Below are positions 25,738 through 33,886 of a DNA stretch of 42,796 nucleotides, piece by piece (positions within the stretch are counted from its first letter, which is position 1; each line of letters starts with the position of its first letter). The notes under the pieces were generated by a model. That model had not been told where the DNA came from and ran no database searches. It saw only the letters and a list, made by a program, of their open reading frames with translations. The translations under genes and the position numbers were made by a program. This stretch comes from Vibrio sp. 10N.286.49.B1 (GTDB taxonomy: Bacteria > Pseudomonadota > Gammaproteobacteria > Enterobacterales > Vibrionaceae), in NCBI RefSeq assembly GCF_002873335.1, contig NZ_MCUW01000033.1:62311-105106 (forward strand), in the 5' to 3' direction.

Positions 25738-28533
25738 ATGGCTCATATACCAGACAACCCGCTGATTCTCATTGATGGCTCTTCTTATCTTTATCGTGCA
25801 TTCCACGCTTACCCTGAAACCATGAGTAACGGTGAGATACCAACGAATGCGGTTTATGGTGTAGTGAATATGCTGCGAAGCATGATGCGCCAGTTTGCTT
25901 CTGATCGCATTGCTGTTGTGTTTGATGCCAAAGGTAAAACATTTCGTGATGAGATGTATCCTGAGTACAAGGCTAACCGACCGCCAATGCCGGATGATCT
26001 TCGTTGCCAGATCGAACCCCTACACAACGTGATTCGAGCGATGGGCCTACCGTTAATTTGTGTCCCGGGTGTCGAGGCCGATGATGTGATTGGTACGTTG
26101 GCTCACCAAGCTTCCCAAGCCGGTATGCCAGTATTAATAAGTACTGGTGATAAAGATATGGCGCAGCTGGTTGATGAAAACGTCACGTTGATCAATACCA
26201 TGACCAATGTTGTGATGGATACGGAAGGTGTCATCGAAAAATTTGGTATTCCACCTGAATTGATCATCGATTACCTTGCCCTAATGGGGGACAAGGTCGA
26301 TAACATACCAGGTATTCCTGGGGTGGGGGATAAAACAGCGACGGCTTTATTGCAAGGTATCGGTAGCATCAAGCATATTTACGAGCGCCTTGATGATATT
26401 GCAGCGTTAGGCTTCCGTGGCTCTAAAACCATGGCTAAAAAGCTTATTGAACATAAAGAAAATGCAACGCTGTCTTATGACCTGGCTACGATTAAGCTGG
26501 ATGTTGAGCTTGACTATAAACCGGAAGAGTTATTAAAACAGACCCCTAATACCGATAACTTAACGGCGCTTTTTGCCCAGTTGACTTTTAAATCGTGGTT
26601 GAATGAACTGCTGGAAGGCGGGACAGGTGAAGTGGTGGCGGATGGGAGTGCAGCAAATCGCTCAGCCCCGTCTTCTACTCAGGCAGAATCCGAGATGGAT
26701 GTGTCTGCGGTGACGATCGATCGTAGCCGTTATGAGACCATTTTGACGCAAGAGCAGTTTGCAGTCTGGATTGAAAAATTAAAATCCTGCCCTGTATTTG
26801 CTATTGATACCGAAACTGACAGCCTAAATTATATGGTCGCGAATCTTATAGGCTTGTCCTTTGCGACAGAAGAAGGCGTTGCCGCTTACCTGCCTGTGGC
26901 TCATGACTATATGGGTGCGCCAGAGCAACTTGATCGTGATTGGGTGCTTGCCCAGCTTAAGCCGTTACTTGAGGATGAGAGTCTAAAGAAAGTCGGTCAA
27001 AATCTAAAGTACGATGCGAGTGTATTAGCGCGTTACGATATTGAACTCAAAGGTATTGAGTTTGATACGATGCTCGCGTCTTATGTGTACAACAGTGTCG
27101 GTGGTAAGCACGACATGGATAGTTTGGCATTAAGATTCCTACAACATAGCTGTATTTCATTCGAGCAAGTGGCAGGTAAAGGCAAATCCCAACTGACATT
27201 CAATCAAATAGAATTAGATGTAGCCTCTCCTTATGCCGCGGAGGATGCTGACGTAACGCTTAGACTTCACCAGCGTCTGAATGCTGAACTAGAAAAAAAT
27301 GAAGCCTTGCAGCGTATCTATAAAGAAATAGAAGTTCCATTGGTCCCTGTACTGTCTCGCATTGAGAGAACCGGCGTACTGATTGATGACATGCTGCTAG
27401 GTGCTCAATCTCAAGAATTGGCGCTTAGGCTGGATGAATTAGAGAAAGAAGCCTATGAAGTGGCAGGACAAGAGTTCAACCTGAGTTCGCCAAAACAACT
27501 GCAAGCGATTTTATTTGAAAAAATGGCGTTACCTGTAATTAAGAAAACGCCGTCAGGTGCCGCTTCGACGAATGAAGAAGTATTACAAGAGTTGGCCCTA
27601 GACTATCCATTACCAAAGTTGATCTTAGAGTATCGTGGACTGGCAAAACTAAAATCGACTTATACCGATAAGTTACCAAAAATGATTAATGCTGAAACGG
27701 GAAGGGTTCATACCTCATACCATCAGGCCGTAACCGCGACGGGGCGTTTATCCTCCACCGATCCAAATCTACAGAATATCCCTATTAGGAATGAAGAAGG
27801 ACGTCGTATTCGCCAAGCATTTGTGGCTCCGCATGGGTGGAAAATTCTCGCGGTCGATTATTCCCAAATTGAATTGAGAATTATGGCGCATTTATCTGGA
27901 GATCCGGCTCTTTTAGATGCCTTTAAACATGGTAAGGATATCCATGCTGCAACCGCTGCTGAGATTCTTGGTGTGGATATTGAGAACGTCTCGACTGAAC
28001 AGCGTCGCCGAGCAAAAGCCATTAACTTTGGCCTTATTTATGGAATGAGTGCGTTTGGATTATCTAAACAGTTAGGTATCCCTCGTCGAGAAGCCCAAGA
28101 ATATATGGATACGTACTTTGAGCGCTATCCTGGTGTGATGCAATATATGGAAGACACTCGCTCGGCTGCATCTGAGAATGGTTATGTTGAAACTATTTTT
28201 GGTCGTCGTCTGCATCTTCCCGAGATTAAATCTCGTAATGCGATGCGACGTAAAGCGGCAGAGCGTGCAGCGATAAACGCACCGATGCAAGGCACGGCAG
28301 CCGATATCATTAAAAAGGCAATGCTACTGGTTGATGAATGGGTAGAAAATGAGGGTGATGGTAAAGTTCGAGTTCTAATGCAGGTTCATGATGAACTGGT
28401 ATTTGAAGTAGAATCGTCATTCTTAGGCGAAATTGAAAGTAAAATACAAAAGTTGATGGAGTCTGCAGCAGACTTAGCGGTGCCTCTTGTCGCGGATAGT
28501 GGTCATGGTGATAACTGGGATCAGGCTCACTAG
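25738..28533 (+). CDS. polA: PolA, DNA polymerase I
   Basis: A 931-residue, full-length DNA polymerase I. The N-terminal 5' nuclease domain (about 1-300) has [35 protein letters not shown] and [19 protein letters not shown]. The 3'-5' exonuclease (about 330-520) keeps the catalytic D-T-E ([10 protein letters not shown]). The polymerase domain carries motif A ([16 protein letters not shown]), motif B ([19 protein letters not shown]) and motif C ([10 protein letters not shown]). It fills gaps in repair and removes Okazaki primers. Upstream is ryhB; downstream are a terminator and spf, the conserved order in this family. Confidence 0.99.
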   Translation: MAHIPDNPLILIDGSSYLYRAFHAYPETMSNGEIPTNAVYGVVNMLRSMMRQFASDRIAVVFDAKGKTFRDEMYPEYKANRPPMPDDLRCQIEPLHNVIRAMGLPLICVPGVEADDVIGTLAHQASQAGMPVLISTGDKDMAQLVDENVTLINTMTNVVMDTEGVIEKFGIPPELIIDYLALMGDKVDNIPGIPGVGDKTATALLQGIGSIKHIYERLDDIAALGFRGSKTMAKKLIEHKENATLSYDLATIKLDVELDYKPEELLKQTPNTDNLTALFAQLTFKSWLNELLEGGTGEVVADGSAANRSAPSSTQAESEMDVSAVTIDRSRYETILTQEQFAVWIEKLKSCPVFAIDTETDSLNYMVANLIGLSFATEEGVAAYLPVAHDYMGAPEQLDRDWVLAQLKPLLEDESLKKVGQNLKYDASVLARYDIELKGIEFDTMLASYVYNSVGGKHDMDSLALRFLQHSCISFEQVAGKGKSQLTFNQIELDVASPYAAEDADVTLRLHQRLNAELEKNEALQRIYKEIEVPLVPVLSRIERTGVLIDDMLLGAQSQELALRLDELEKEAYEVAGQEFNLSSPKQLQAILFEKMALPVIKKTPSGAASTNEEVLQELALDYPLPKLILEYRGLAKLKSTYTDKLPKMINAETGRVHTSYHQAVTATGRLSSTDPNLQNIPIRNEEGRRIRQAFVAPHGWKILAVDYSQIELRIMAHLSGDPALLDAFKHGKDIHAATAAEILGVDIENVSTEQRRRAKAINFGLIYGMSAFGLSKQLGIPRREAQEYMDTYFERYPGVMQYMEDTRSAASENGYVETIFGRRLHLPEIKSRNAMRRKAAERAAINAPMQGTAADIIKKAMLLVDEWVENEGDGKVRVLMQVHDELVFEVESSFLGEIESKIQKLMESAADLAVPLVADSGHGDNWDQAH

Positions 28534-28566
28534 TCAATTATTGAGCAGTTTTTAGCGTAATTCATG

Positions 28567-28595
28567 AGCCAGCGCACAAACGCTGGCTTTTTTTT
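28567..28595 (+). terminator. Terminator of polA
   Basis: AGCCAGCG (28567-28574) and CGCTGGCT (28581-28588) form an 8-base stem with loop CACAAA, followed by a T-run. It lies 34 bases past the polA stop. Confidence 0.93.
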
Positions 28596-28707
28596 ATCAA
28601 TAATAAAGTTATTTAAAGAGAAAATATTCGGTGTGTTAATAAAACTATAATGAAAATAAACTACAAAATTAGTTTCATTTTTAGATCAGTTGTTGTACAT
28701 TGGTTGC

Positions 28708-28812
28708 GTAGGGTACAGAGGTAAGATGTTCTATCTTTCAGACCTTTTGTTTCACGTTATTGGATTAGGCTGATTCAGCCGCCCCAGTCAGTATTTGACT
28801 GGGGCGTTTTTT
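28708..28812 (+). ncRNA. spf: Spot 42 RNA, carbon catabolite small RNA
   Basis: The sequence begins GTAGGGTACAGAGGTAAGAT and continues nearly base for base with E. coli Spot 42, including the unpaired GACCTTTT region and the terminator GCCCCAGTCAGTATTTGACTGGGGC with six T. About 105 bases long, it lies between polA and engB as in Enterobacteria and Vibrios. Spot 42 with Hfq represses mRNAs of catabolic genes and is itself repressed by CRP-cAMP in E. coli. A -10 TACATT (28696-28701) and -35 TTTCAT (28673-28678), 17 bases apart, fit the start at 28708. Confidence 0.98.
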
Positions 28813-29040
28813 CTTGTGCGAAAGAAAAATAATCCCATTATCTTTCATGCCTTCACCTTGTTTTACTATTCATCTCCTTTTACGAACTCAGTTATTCCTG
28901 TAATTAAACAACCTTCACACTTTTAATAATTTCAGATTGAAATCAAGTTACGTGATTTTTTAGTGGTTAAATTATTAACGTATTGAATATGTTGAAATAA
29001 GTTTTTATTTTTTGAGTTTGATAAAGGTAGGATGTAAAGA
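28813..29040. other. Region between spf and the second small RNA
   Basis: About 230 AT-rich bases with no gene. The right end should carry the promoter of the next RNA: TTGAGT (29012-29017) followed after 17 bases by TAAAGA is one weak option. Confidence 0.4.
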
Positions 29041-29172
29041 GGGAGAGTTGAAGAGGTCACACTTTGCAGACCTTTGAATTGAATAAATAGCTATTTTGAT
29101 GGAATCTTGCATCAAACAATAACTAAATCTTCTCTCTCCCATTGCCCTGCCAGGACGGCGGGGCGTTTTGTT
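29041..29172 (+). ncRNA. Structured small RNA between spf and engB, VSsrna24-like
   Basis: No protein fits here, but the stretch folds well by eye. GGGAGAG (29041-29047) pairs with CTCTCCC (29134-29140) to close the structure. Inside, AGGTC (29054-29058) pairs with GACCT (29069-29073), and TTTGATG (29095-29101) with CATCAAA (29110-29116). A terminator hairpin follows: GCCCTGCC (29144-29151) with GGCGGGGC (29157-29164), then GTTTTGTTT. The distance from spf, about 230-260 bases, agrees with the Vibrionaceae RNA VSsrna24 described downstream of spf in Aliivibrio salmonicida, as I recall. Ends are estimated and the identity is a positional inference. Confidence 0.7.
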
Positions 29173-29230
29173 TCTATCGTATGGGTTTACTTCGCAAAAT
29201 ACGTTGTTCGCATTGTGCTTTTTACGCGCC

Positions 29231-29899
29231 TCAATCTTCTGATTGCGACGCTTCGTTTTGATCTAATTCTTCATCCTCTGCTATCACCTCAAATGCTGGC
29301 GCAAACCAGGTATCAAGCTTACGACGTAGTTGTTCGACACCTAAGCCTTTTAATGACGAAAATCCATCTACCTGAACATCGCCGTCAAATGTCGCTTCAG
29401 CTTGCTCTCGAATCTTAAGTATCTGAGCGTTGCGAGCCCCACTTTTTAGCTTGTCTGCTTTTGTTAACAAAACTTGGACAGGGATATTAGACTCAACGGC
29501 CCAAACAATAAGTTGTTGGTCGAGATCTTTCATTGGGTGGCGAATATCCATGAGTACAACCAATCCTTTTAGGGATTTACGCTTTTGTAAGTACTCACCT
29601 AGCGATCGCTGCCACTTTTTTTTCAATTCCAACGGGACTTGTGCAAAGCCATAACCCGGTAGATCGACGATATGACACCCTTCATCCACTTTGAAAAGGT
29701 TAATAAGCTGAGTACGACCAGGTGTTTTACTGGTTTTTGCTAAACTTCTTTGGTTGGTGAGTCGATTCAACGAACTTGACTTACCTGCGTTGGAGCGTCC
29801 TGCAAACGCAATTTCGATACCTTCATCTTCTGGCAAATGACGGATATCGGGCGCACTTGTTATGAAATGCGTGTTTTGATAATGAATTTTTACGCTCAC
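29231..29899 (-). CDS. engB: EngB/YihA, ribosome-assembly and cell-division GTPase
   Basis: A 222-residue TrmE-Era-EngA-EngB-Septin GTPase. G1 is GRSNAGKS, G2 falls at PGRTQ ([10 protein letters not shown]), G3 is DLPGYG and G4 is TKAD. It is needed for 50S subunit maturation. I start it at the GTG at 29899 ([13 protein letters not shown]), which has GGAG six bases upstream and gives the family's usual N-terminus; the frame stays open 29 codons further upstream. The gene faces polA-spf and its acidic tail ([15 protein letters not shown]) ends close to the small RNA terminator. Confidence 0.95.
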   Translation of the reverse strand: MSVKIHYQNTHFITSAPDIRHLPEDEGIEIAFAGRSNAGKSSSLNRLTNQRSLAKTSKTPGRTQLINLFKVDEGCHIVDLPGYGFAQVPLELKKKWQRSLGEYLQKRKSLKGLVVLMDIRHPMKDLDQQLIVWAVESNIPVQVLLTKADKLKSGARNAQILKIREQAEATFDGDVQVDGFSSLKGLGVEQLRRKLDTWFAPAFEVIAEDEELDQNEASQSED

Positions 29900-30108
29900 T
29901 GTTAACTCCATCTCGACTTTGTGTAGTCGATTGATTACTTTTTTGTGAAATTGTGTAAAATAACCGTGCTCGGCATATGGCCACACATTGTACCATGAAC
30001 GGTGTTAATTGCCCGAGTTACCTTATTTTGCTCGTCAAACGAATAATAATAACGACGTAACTCTGATGGATAGTGGTACTGGAAGCTTAATAATTATAAT
30101 GGAATGTC

Positions 30109-30726
30109 ATGAAAAAATTAGCGCTAATCTTGAGCCTTGTAGCCAGCTGTTCAGTATGGGCTGAAGGTAATATTGAAGCTGGTAAAGCAAAATCTCAAAC
30201 CTGTGTTGCGTGTCATGGTGCTGACGGTAATAGTCAGTTGGCGATGTACCCTAAAATCGCCGGTCAGCATGCAAAATACATCGAAAAGCAATTAAAAGAC
30301 CTAAAGCTAGGTATGACGAGTGCGGGTAAGCAAGGCCGTTATGAACCTGTAATGGGTGCAATGGCAATGCCATTATCTGAAGAGGACATGTCTGATTTGG
30401 CCGCGTATTATGCGTCGATGCCAATCTCTGCCAACAGCACTCCCGAAAATGTGGTTGCACAAGGTAAAACCTTGTATACGGCAGGCGATGCAGAACGTGG
30501 GATTACGGCTTGTATTGCTTGTCATGGACCAAGAGGGAATGGCACTGAACTTTCAGGTTTTCCAAAGATCTCTGGGCAACATGCTGATTACATTCAATCT
30601 CAGTTAGAAAAATTCCGTAGCGGCGATCGAGAAAATGATATGAATGCTATGATGCGAGATATCGCAAAAAAATTGAACGACGAAGATATTACAACGTTGT
30701 CGAAATACGTTGGTGGCCTGCATTAA
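30109..30726 (+). CDS. Di-heme cytochrome c4
   Basis: A 205-residue periplasmic protein. The signal peptide MKKLALILSLVASCSVWA is followed by two homologous cytochrome c domains, each with a heme motif C-x-x-C-H: CVACHGADGNS (about 32) and CIACHGPRGNG (about 138). Axial methionines are expected at MGAMAMPLS and in the matching region of the second half. Cytochrome c4 passes electrons from the bc1 complex to terminal oxidases, notably cbb3. It is divergent from engB and has its own strong terminator, so it is probably monocistronic. Similar to E. coli-absent but Vibrio/Pseudomonas-common c4 proteins. Confidence 0.95.
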   Translation: MKKLALILSLVASCSVWAEGNIEAGKAKSQTCVACHGADGNSQLAMYPKIAGQHAKYIEKQLKDLKLGMTSAGKQGRYEPVMGAMAMPLSEEDMSDLAAYYASMPISANSTPENVVAQGKTLYTAGDAERGITACIACHGPRGNGTELSGFPKISGQHADYIQSQLEKFRSGDRENDMNAMMRDIAKKLNDEDITTLSKYVGGLH

Positions 30727-30810
30727 CCGACAGTTTGACATCGTTTCGAACACTCTAGGTTAGAAAATAGTAGTCCAACGTTTGTTTCTTTTATTGCCAG
30801 TATCCGAGCA

Positions 30811-30848
30811 CACAAAGCCCTTCTCTTGAAGGGCTTTGTGCTTTTGTG
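30811..30848 (+). terminator. Strong terminator of the cytochrome c4 gene
   Basis: CACAAAGCCCTTC (30811-30823) pairs perfectly with GAAGGGCTTTGTG (30828-30840) around TCTT, a 13-base stem followed by CTTTTGTG. It sits 85 bases after the stop. Confidence 0.85.
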
Positions 30849-30945
30849 AGCTTGAGCATTAATCCACACTCTTTGTCATGAGTAAAGAAAGGCTATTTAT
30901 CTGGAGACTTTGTGCGACATTCGCCATAGTTTCTTCGTCTAAAAG

Positions 30946-30955
30946 TAAGCGCTTA
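30946..30955. promoter_or_regulatory. Palindrome TAAGCGCTTA upstream of csrB, possible VarA/GacA site
   Basis: The 10-base palindrome extends imperfectly to AAAAGTAAGC-GCTTATTTTA. It lies about 110 bases upstream of the csrB start, where GacA/VarA/UvrY sites sit in other species. The classical site TGTAAG-N6-CTTACA has wider spacing, so this is only a candidate. Confidence 0.35.
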
Positions 30956-31061
30956 TTTTAACGTTATGAATTATAAGATTTCTTTTTTTTATTTTAGAAT
31001 TGAAAGTGTGAATTCTTTTGTGCAGGTTGTTTTCATTGAGTGTTCTAGTAAATTAATCGCT

Positions 31062-31397
31062 GTCGACAGGACGTCGGCACAAGGATTAGGCGTCATGAAG
31101 ACGACCAGGGATGCTTGGCTTGGAAGCTAAGAAGAATAGATGGAGAACTTGGACTTGGAGTTCAAGTTGACACGGATGGTAACCTATCTCACGGTTGAGA
31201 AATATTAGGGACAGGGTTTAGGAAGAACTCTCGCAGATGGTTTTGCTAGGGATTACGAAAACGCATCAGGACGATGACCAACAAGAATTAGCAGTGGAAG
31301 CAATAATAATAAATGGATATTTGTGAGGCATTAGTCAATGCTGACCGGTTTCGCCATCTGGCGATAGAAAGCGACAGGTTATTCTGTCGCTTTTTTT
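31062..31397 (+). ncRNA. csrB: CsrB-family RNA, decoy for the CsrA translational regulator
   Basis: The 336-base stretch begins GTCGACAGG, identical to the start of E. coli csrB, and holds 14 GGA triplets between 31068 and 31320, many in loops as AGGA or GGGA. CsrA dimers bind such motifs; the RNA titrates CsrA and so controls carbon storage, motility and quorum sensing in Vibrio. It ends in a terminator GCGACAG (31371-31377) with CTGTCGC (31384-31390) and seven T. A -10 near 31046-31054 fits the start. Vibrio species carry up to three or four such RNAs; which paralog this is cannot be told. No open frame competes. Confidence 0.92.
31371..31397 (+). terminator. Terminator of csrB
   Basis: GCGACAG pairs with CTGTCGC around GTTATT and is followed by seven T. 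AAA before the stem extends pairing with the T-run. Confidence 0.93.
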
Positions 31398-31408
31398 ACG
31401 TCTCCAAT

Positions 31409-31439
31409 AAGTTAAATGAGAGTTTATATCATTTAACTT
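31409..31439. promoter_or_regulatory. 11-base perfect inverted repeat, candidate operator
   Basis: AAGTTAAATGA (31409-31419) and TCATTTAACTT (31429-31439) are perfect inverted copies around GAGTTTATA. The right arm ends at the -35 element (TTGCGA, 31438-31443) of the methyltransferase promoter, and no T-run follows, so an operator is more likely than a terminator. The binding regulator is unknown. Confidence 0.5.
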
Positions 31440-31470
31440 GCGACAATTGTTGATATCGATTATCATTTTC
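31438..31470 (+). promoter_or_regulatory. Promoter with near-consensus Fur box before the methyltransferase gene
   Basis: TTGCGA (31438-31443) and TATCAT (31461-31466) are 17 bases apart. Over the -10 lies TGATATCGATTATCA (31451-31465), matching the 7-1-7 Fur consensus TGATAATNATTATCA at 12 of 14 positions; the 19-base form matches 15 of 19. Iron-dependent Fur repression of the downstream gene is therefore a strong inference. Confidence 0.75.
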
Positions 31471-31490
31471 ATCTCTATGGAGGGTGACAA

Positions 31491-32303
31491 ATGAGAACGA
31501 CCAAGCAACCCGAAAGTAAACATCTGAATGTTCCGGCAAAATTACTGAGGCCATTATGGTTCAGAAGTCGTGAAAGCTTGTTAGACGATGGGTTAGTCTA
31601 CGATCCCATCGCGTCATACGCGTGTCGTCGTTGTCATCTTGCATCGGATTGCCTATCTGGGAATATTGATCAAAGCCAGCTATTACATGCAACATTAACG
31701 CAGGTTTGCGATTTGCACGTTAAGCGCTTCTTAGAAGTAAACCCTAATGGGTGGGTGATAAACGTTGGTGCTGGATTAGATACGCGTTTTTACCGACTCG
31801 ACAACGGCCGTTGCCGATGGATTGAGATTGATACCAATGAGCATTTAGTTTGGCGTCAGCGCTTATTCTACCGAAGTGAGCGCTACCAACTTATGTGCGG
31901 CTCTATTGATGATATGACATGGCTGCAAGAATTACCAAATGAGCAATCTCAGCCAATATTAGTGGTATGTGAACAGGCGTTACTTGATCGTAGAGAGAAT
32001 CGAGTTGCTCATTTTATTCAATCTATCGGTTGTCACTTTCAGCATGCACAAGCATGTGTCGTGTTAGCGGGTGACCATAGCCAGAGCCGTTTAGGTATGA
32101 AGATGGGCTGTGAAGATTATGCTCATGGCTTTAAAAATGCGACTCAGTCGCTACTGAATTGGCTACCCTGGATCCATCGCGCAATCTTAGTTTCACCCAT
32201 CGACCAGCAATGTCTGCGCTGGAGTCGCTGGCAAAGAATATTGGCTAAGTTACCCATTTATAAAAATCGGCTTACGCCTAATGTGGTCAATATTCATTGG
32301 TAA
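31491..32303 (+). CDS. Class I SAM methyltransferase of the leucine carboxyl methyltransferase (LCM) type
   Basis: A 270-residue protein with the LCM-family SAM-binding motif INVGAGLDTRFYRL (about 89-102) followed by WIEIDTNEHLVWRQRLF, where the acidic residue contacts the SAM ribose, and a mid-protein VVCEQALL block. The family is related to protein-phosphatase leucine carboxyl methyltransferase and to polyketide-synthesis PpmP-like enzymes; the substrate here is unknown. GGAGGG lies about 8 bases before the ATG. It lies behind a Fur box and a palindrome, and 120 bases before the MATE transporter gene in the same direction. The pair may act together, but that is inference. Confidence 0.8.
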   Translation: MRTTKQPESKHLNVPAKLLRPLWFRSRESLLDDGLVYDPIASYACRRCHLASDCLSGNIDQSQLLHATLTQVCDLHVKRFLEVNPNGWVINVGAGLDTRFYRLDNGRCRWIEIDTNEHLVWRQRLFYRSERYQLMCGSIDDMTWLQELPNEQSQPILVVCEQALLDRRENRVAHFIQSIGCHFQHAQACVVLAGDHSQSRLGMKMGCEDYAHGFKNATQSLLNWLPWIHRAILVSPIDQQCLRWSRWQRILAKLPIYKNRLTPNVVNIHW

Positions 32304-32350
32304 ACGTGAAAGGAATACAAATGTTCGCACTGTTTACAACGTGCGTTTAG

Positions 32351-32414
32351 CGATACCATAAACACTTCTATTGTGTTTATTCACCATGATTGCTCATAAC
32401 ATGGTGAGGTATCG
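32351..32414 (+). promoter_or_regulatory. Perfect three-way-junction RNA element in the leader of the MATE gene
   Basis: Three stems abut with no unpaired base at the junction. P1 is CGATACC (32351-32357) with GGTATCG (32408-32414). P2 is ATAAACAC (32358-32365) with GTGTTTAT (32373-32380), loop TTCTATT. P3 is TCACCATG (32381-32388) with CATGGTGA (32400-32407), 11-base loop ATTGCTCATAA. All 23 pairs are Watson-Crick. The last base of P1 is the first base of the GAGG ribosome site (32414-32417) of the GTG at 32423, so folding could limit translation. I know no named RNA family with this layout. A DNA cruciform bound by protein is the alternative. Confidence 0.7.
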
Positions 32415-32422
32415 AGGTCGAC

Positions 32423-33769
32423 GTGCCGTCCAATCCCTTCCATTCTTTGTTTCATCTTGACTTGCATCGCAGGGTACTCTTACTTGCTATACCTATGGTG
32501 CTGTCTAATATCACAGTCCCATTACTCGGCTTGGTGGACGCGGCGGTCATTGGGCATCTCGAACACGCTTGGTATCTAGGCGGTGTTGCTTTGGGCAGTA
32601 CGATGATCAGCGTGACATTCTGGTTGCTTGGTTTTCTTCGAATGTCCACGACAGGGTTAACTGCGCAAGCGTTTGGGGGTCAAGACCAGCGTCAACTCGC
32701 CTTAGTTTTTGTGCAAGGTAGCGTGATGGCACTAGGTTTTGCCGCCACTTTCTTGCTGTTTCATTCTTGGATGTCGGATGCTGTTTTTTCATTAAGTAGC
32801 GCGAGTGAACAGGTTAAGCATTATGGGGCTCAATACTTTGTGATTCGAGCCTGGAGTGCGCCTGCCGCATTGATGAACTTTGTGCTTTTAGGTTGGTTAC
32901 TTGGAACGCAAAACGCTAAAGCGCCAATGTGGATGGTACTGATTACGAATGTGGTCAATATTGTGCTCGATGTCATTTTTGTGATTGGTTTTGAATGGCA
33001 AGTGGAGGGGGCGGCATTGGCCTCAGTGATTGCCGATTATAGTGGCTGTCTATTTGGCTTATGGTGTGTTCGCAAGACATGGAAAGATCAAAACCTACCA
33101 ACGTTGGTTTCTTTATATACTGAAGCTACGCAGGACTTAGCGCGATTTGTACGGCTCAACCGAGATATATTTTTACGTTCACTATGCTTGCAAGCGACGT
33201 TCAGTTTCATGACCTTCCAAGGCGCTGCGTTTGGCGATGATATCGTGGCGGCTAATGCGGTGTTAATGAGTTTTCTCATGATTATTTCTTATGGCATGGA
33301 TGGGTTCGCCTATGCGATGGAAGCGATGGTCGGCAAAGCGATGGGGGCGCGGAATCGCGGTGAATTGGTTGAGTCGTTAATCGGTACCTTTTTCTGGAGT
33401 TTAGTGATCTGTTGCGTGTTAACCCTGCTCTTTTGGCTTTTCGGTGCAAGCTTGATTGCGATGATCACCTCCATTGATACCGTTCAGTTTCAGGCCCAAC
33501 ATTATCTCCCTTGGCTAATAGCGATGCCGCTTGTGTCGATGTGGTGTTTTCTATTTGATGGCATATTTATCGGAGCAACCAAAGGGCGAGAGATGCGTAA
33601 TAGTATGTTTATCGCAACCTGCTGCTTCTTTGCTATGTTTGCGCTTTTTTCAGGCTGGGGCAACCACGCACTATGGTTCTCAATGCTCAGTTTTATGTTG
33701 ATGAGAGGCGTAGGGTTAGCCATGATCTTTATACTACAGTGGCGTAAAGGCGAGTTTCTCGAGGCTTAG
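32423..33769 (+). CDS. dinF: MATE-family multidrug efflux transporter, DinF type
   Basis: A 448-residue integral membrane protein with 12 predicted helices and the MATE signature regions (VLLLAIPMVLSNITVPLLGLVDAAVIGHL, then FLRMSTTGLTAQAFGG and the repeat in the second half, DGFAYAMEAMVGKAMGARNRGELV). MATE proteins export cationic compounds using Na+ or H+ gradients. The start is GTG at 32423 with GAGG five bases upstream. The symbol reflects the DinF subgroup; the E. coli lexA-dinF context is not present and no LexA box is seen. Expression may be controlled by the structured leader at 32351-32414. Confidence 0.9.
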   Translation: MPSNPFHSLFHLDLHRRVLLLAIPMVLSNITVPLLGLVDAAVIGHLEHAWYLGGVALGSTMISVTFWLLGFLRMSTTGLTAQAFGGQDQRQLALVFVQGSVMALGFAATFLLFHSWMSDAVFSLSSASEQVKHYGAQYFVIRAWSAPAALMNFVLLGWLLGTQNAKAPMWMVLITNVVNIVLDVIFVIGFEWQVEGAALASVIADYSGCLFGLWCVRKTWKDQNLPTLVSLYTEATQDLARFVRLNRDIFLRSLCLQATFSFMTFQGAAFGDDIVAANAVLMSFLMIISYGMDGFAYAMEAMVGKAMGARNRGELVESLIGTFFWSLVICCVLTLLFWLFGASLIAMITSIDTVQFQAQHYLPWLIAMPLVSMWCFLFDGIFIGATKGREMRNSMFIATCCFFAMFALFSGWGNHALWFSMLSFMLMRGVGLAMIFILQWRKGEFLEA

Positions 33770-33827
33770 CTATTATTGATTCGATACCTTATAGATAAAG
33801 GGTTAGCTGAATATCTTGGAGGAAAGA

Positions 33828-33855
33828 GATAGGACGAAATAGCTTTCGTCCTATC
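33828..33855. terminator. 12-base perfect hairpin between convergent MATE and sthA genes
   Basis: GATAGGACGAAA (33828-33839) pairs perfectly with TTTCGTCCTATC (33844-33855) around TAGC. It lies between the two convergent stops and is placed like a shared terminator, but neither side has a T-run, so termination would be weak or of another kind. A role in 3'-end stability is equally possible. Confidence 0.5.
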
Positions 33856-33886
33856 ATGTTCTAAATGCAGTTTGGGTTGTTTGTAA

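Noticed and set aside
31335..31523. 62-codon minus-strand frame over the csrB terminator and methyltransferase start
   Set aside because: It lies across the csrB terminator, Fur box and a real gene start; no protein features.
32351..32414. Integron attC site
   Set aside because: The ends lack the RYYYAAC/GTTRRRY core pair, and no cassette or integrase gene is near.
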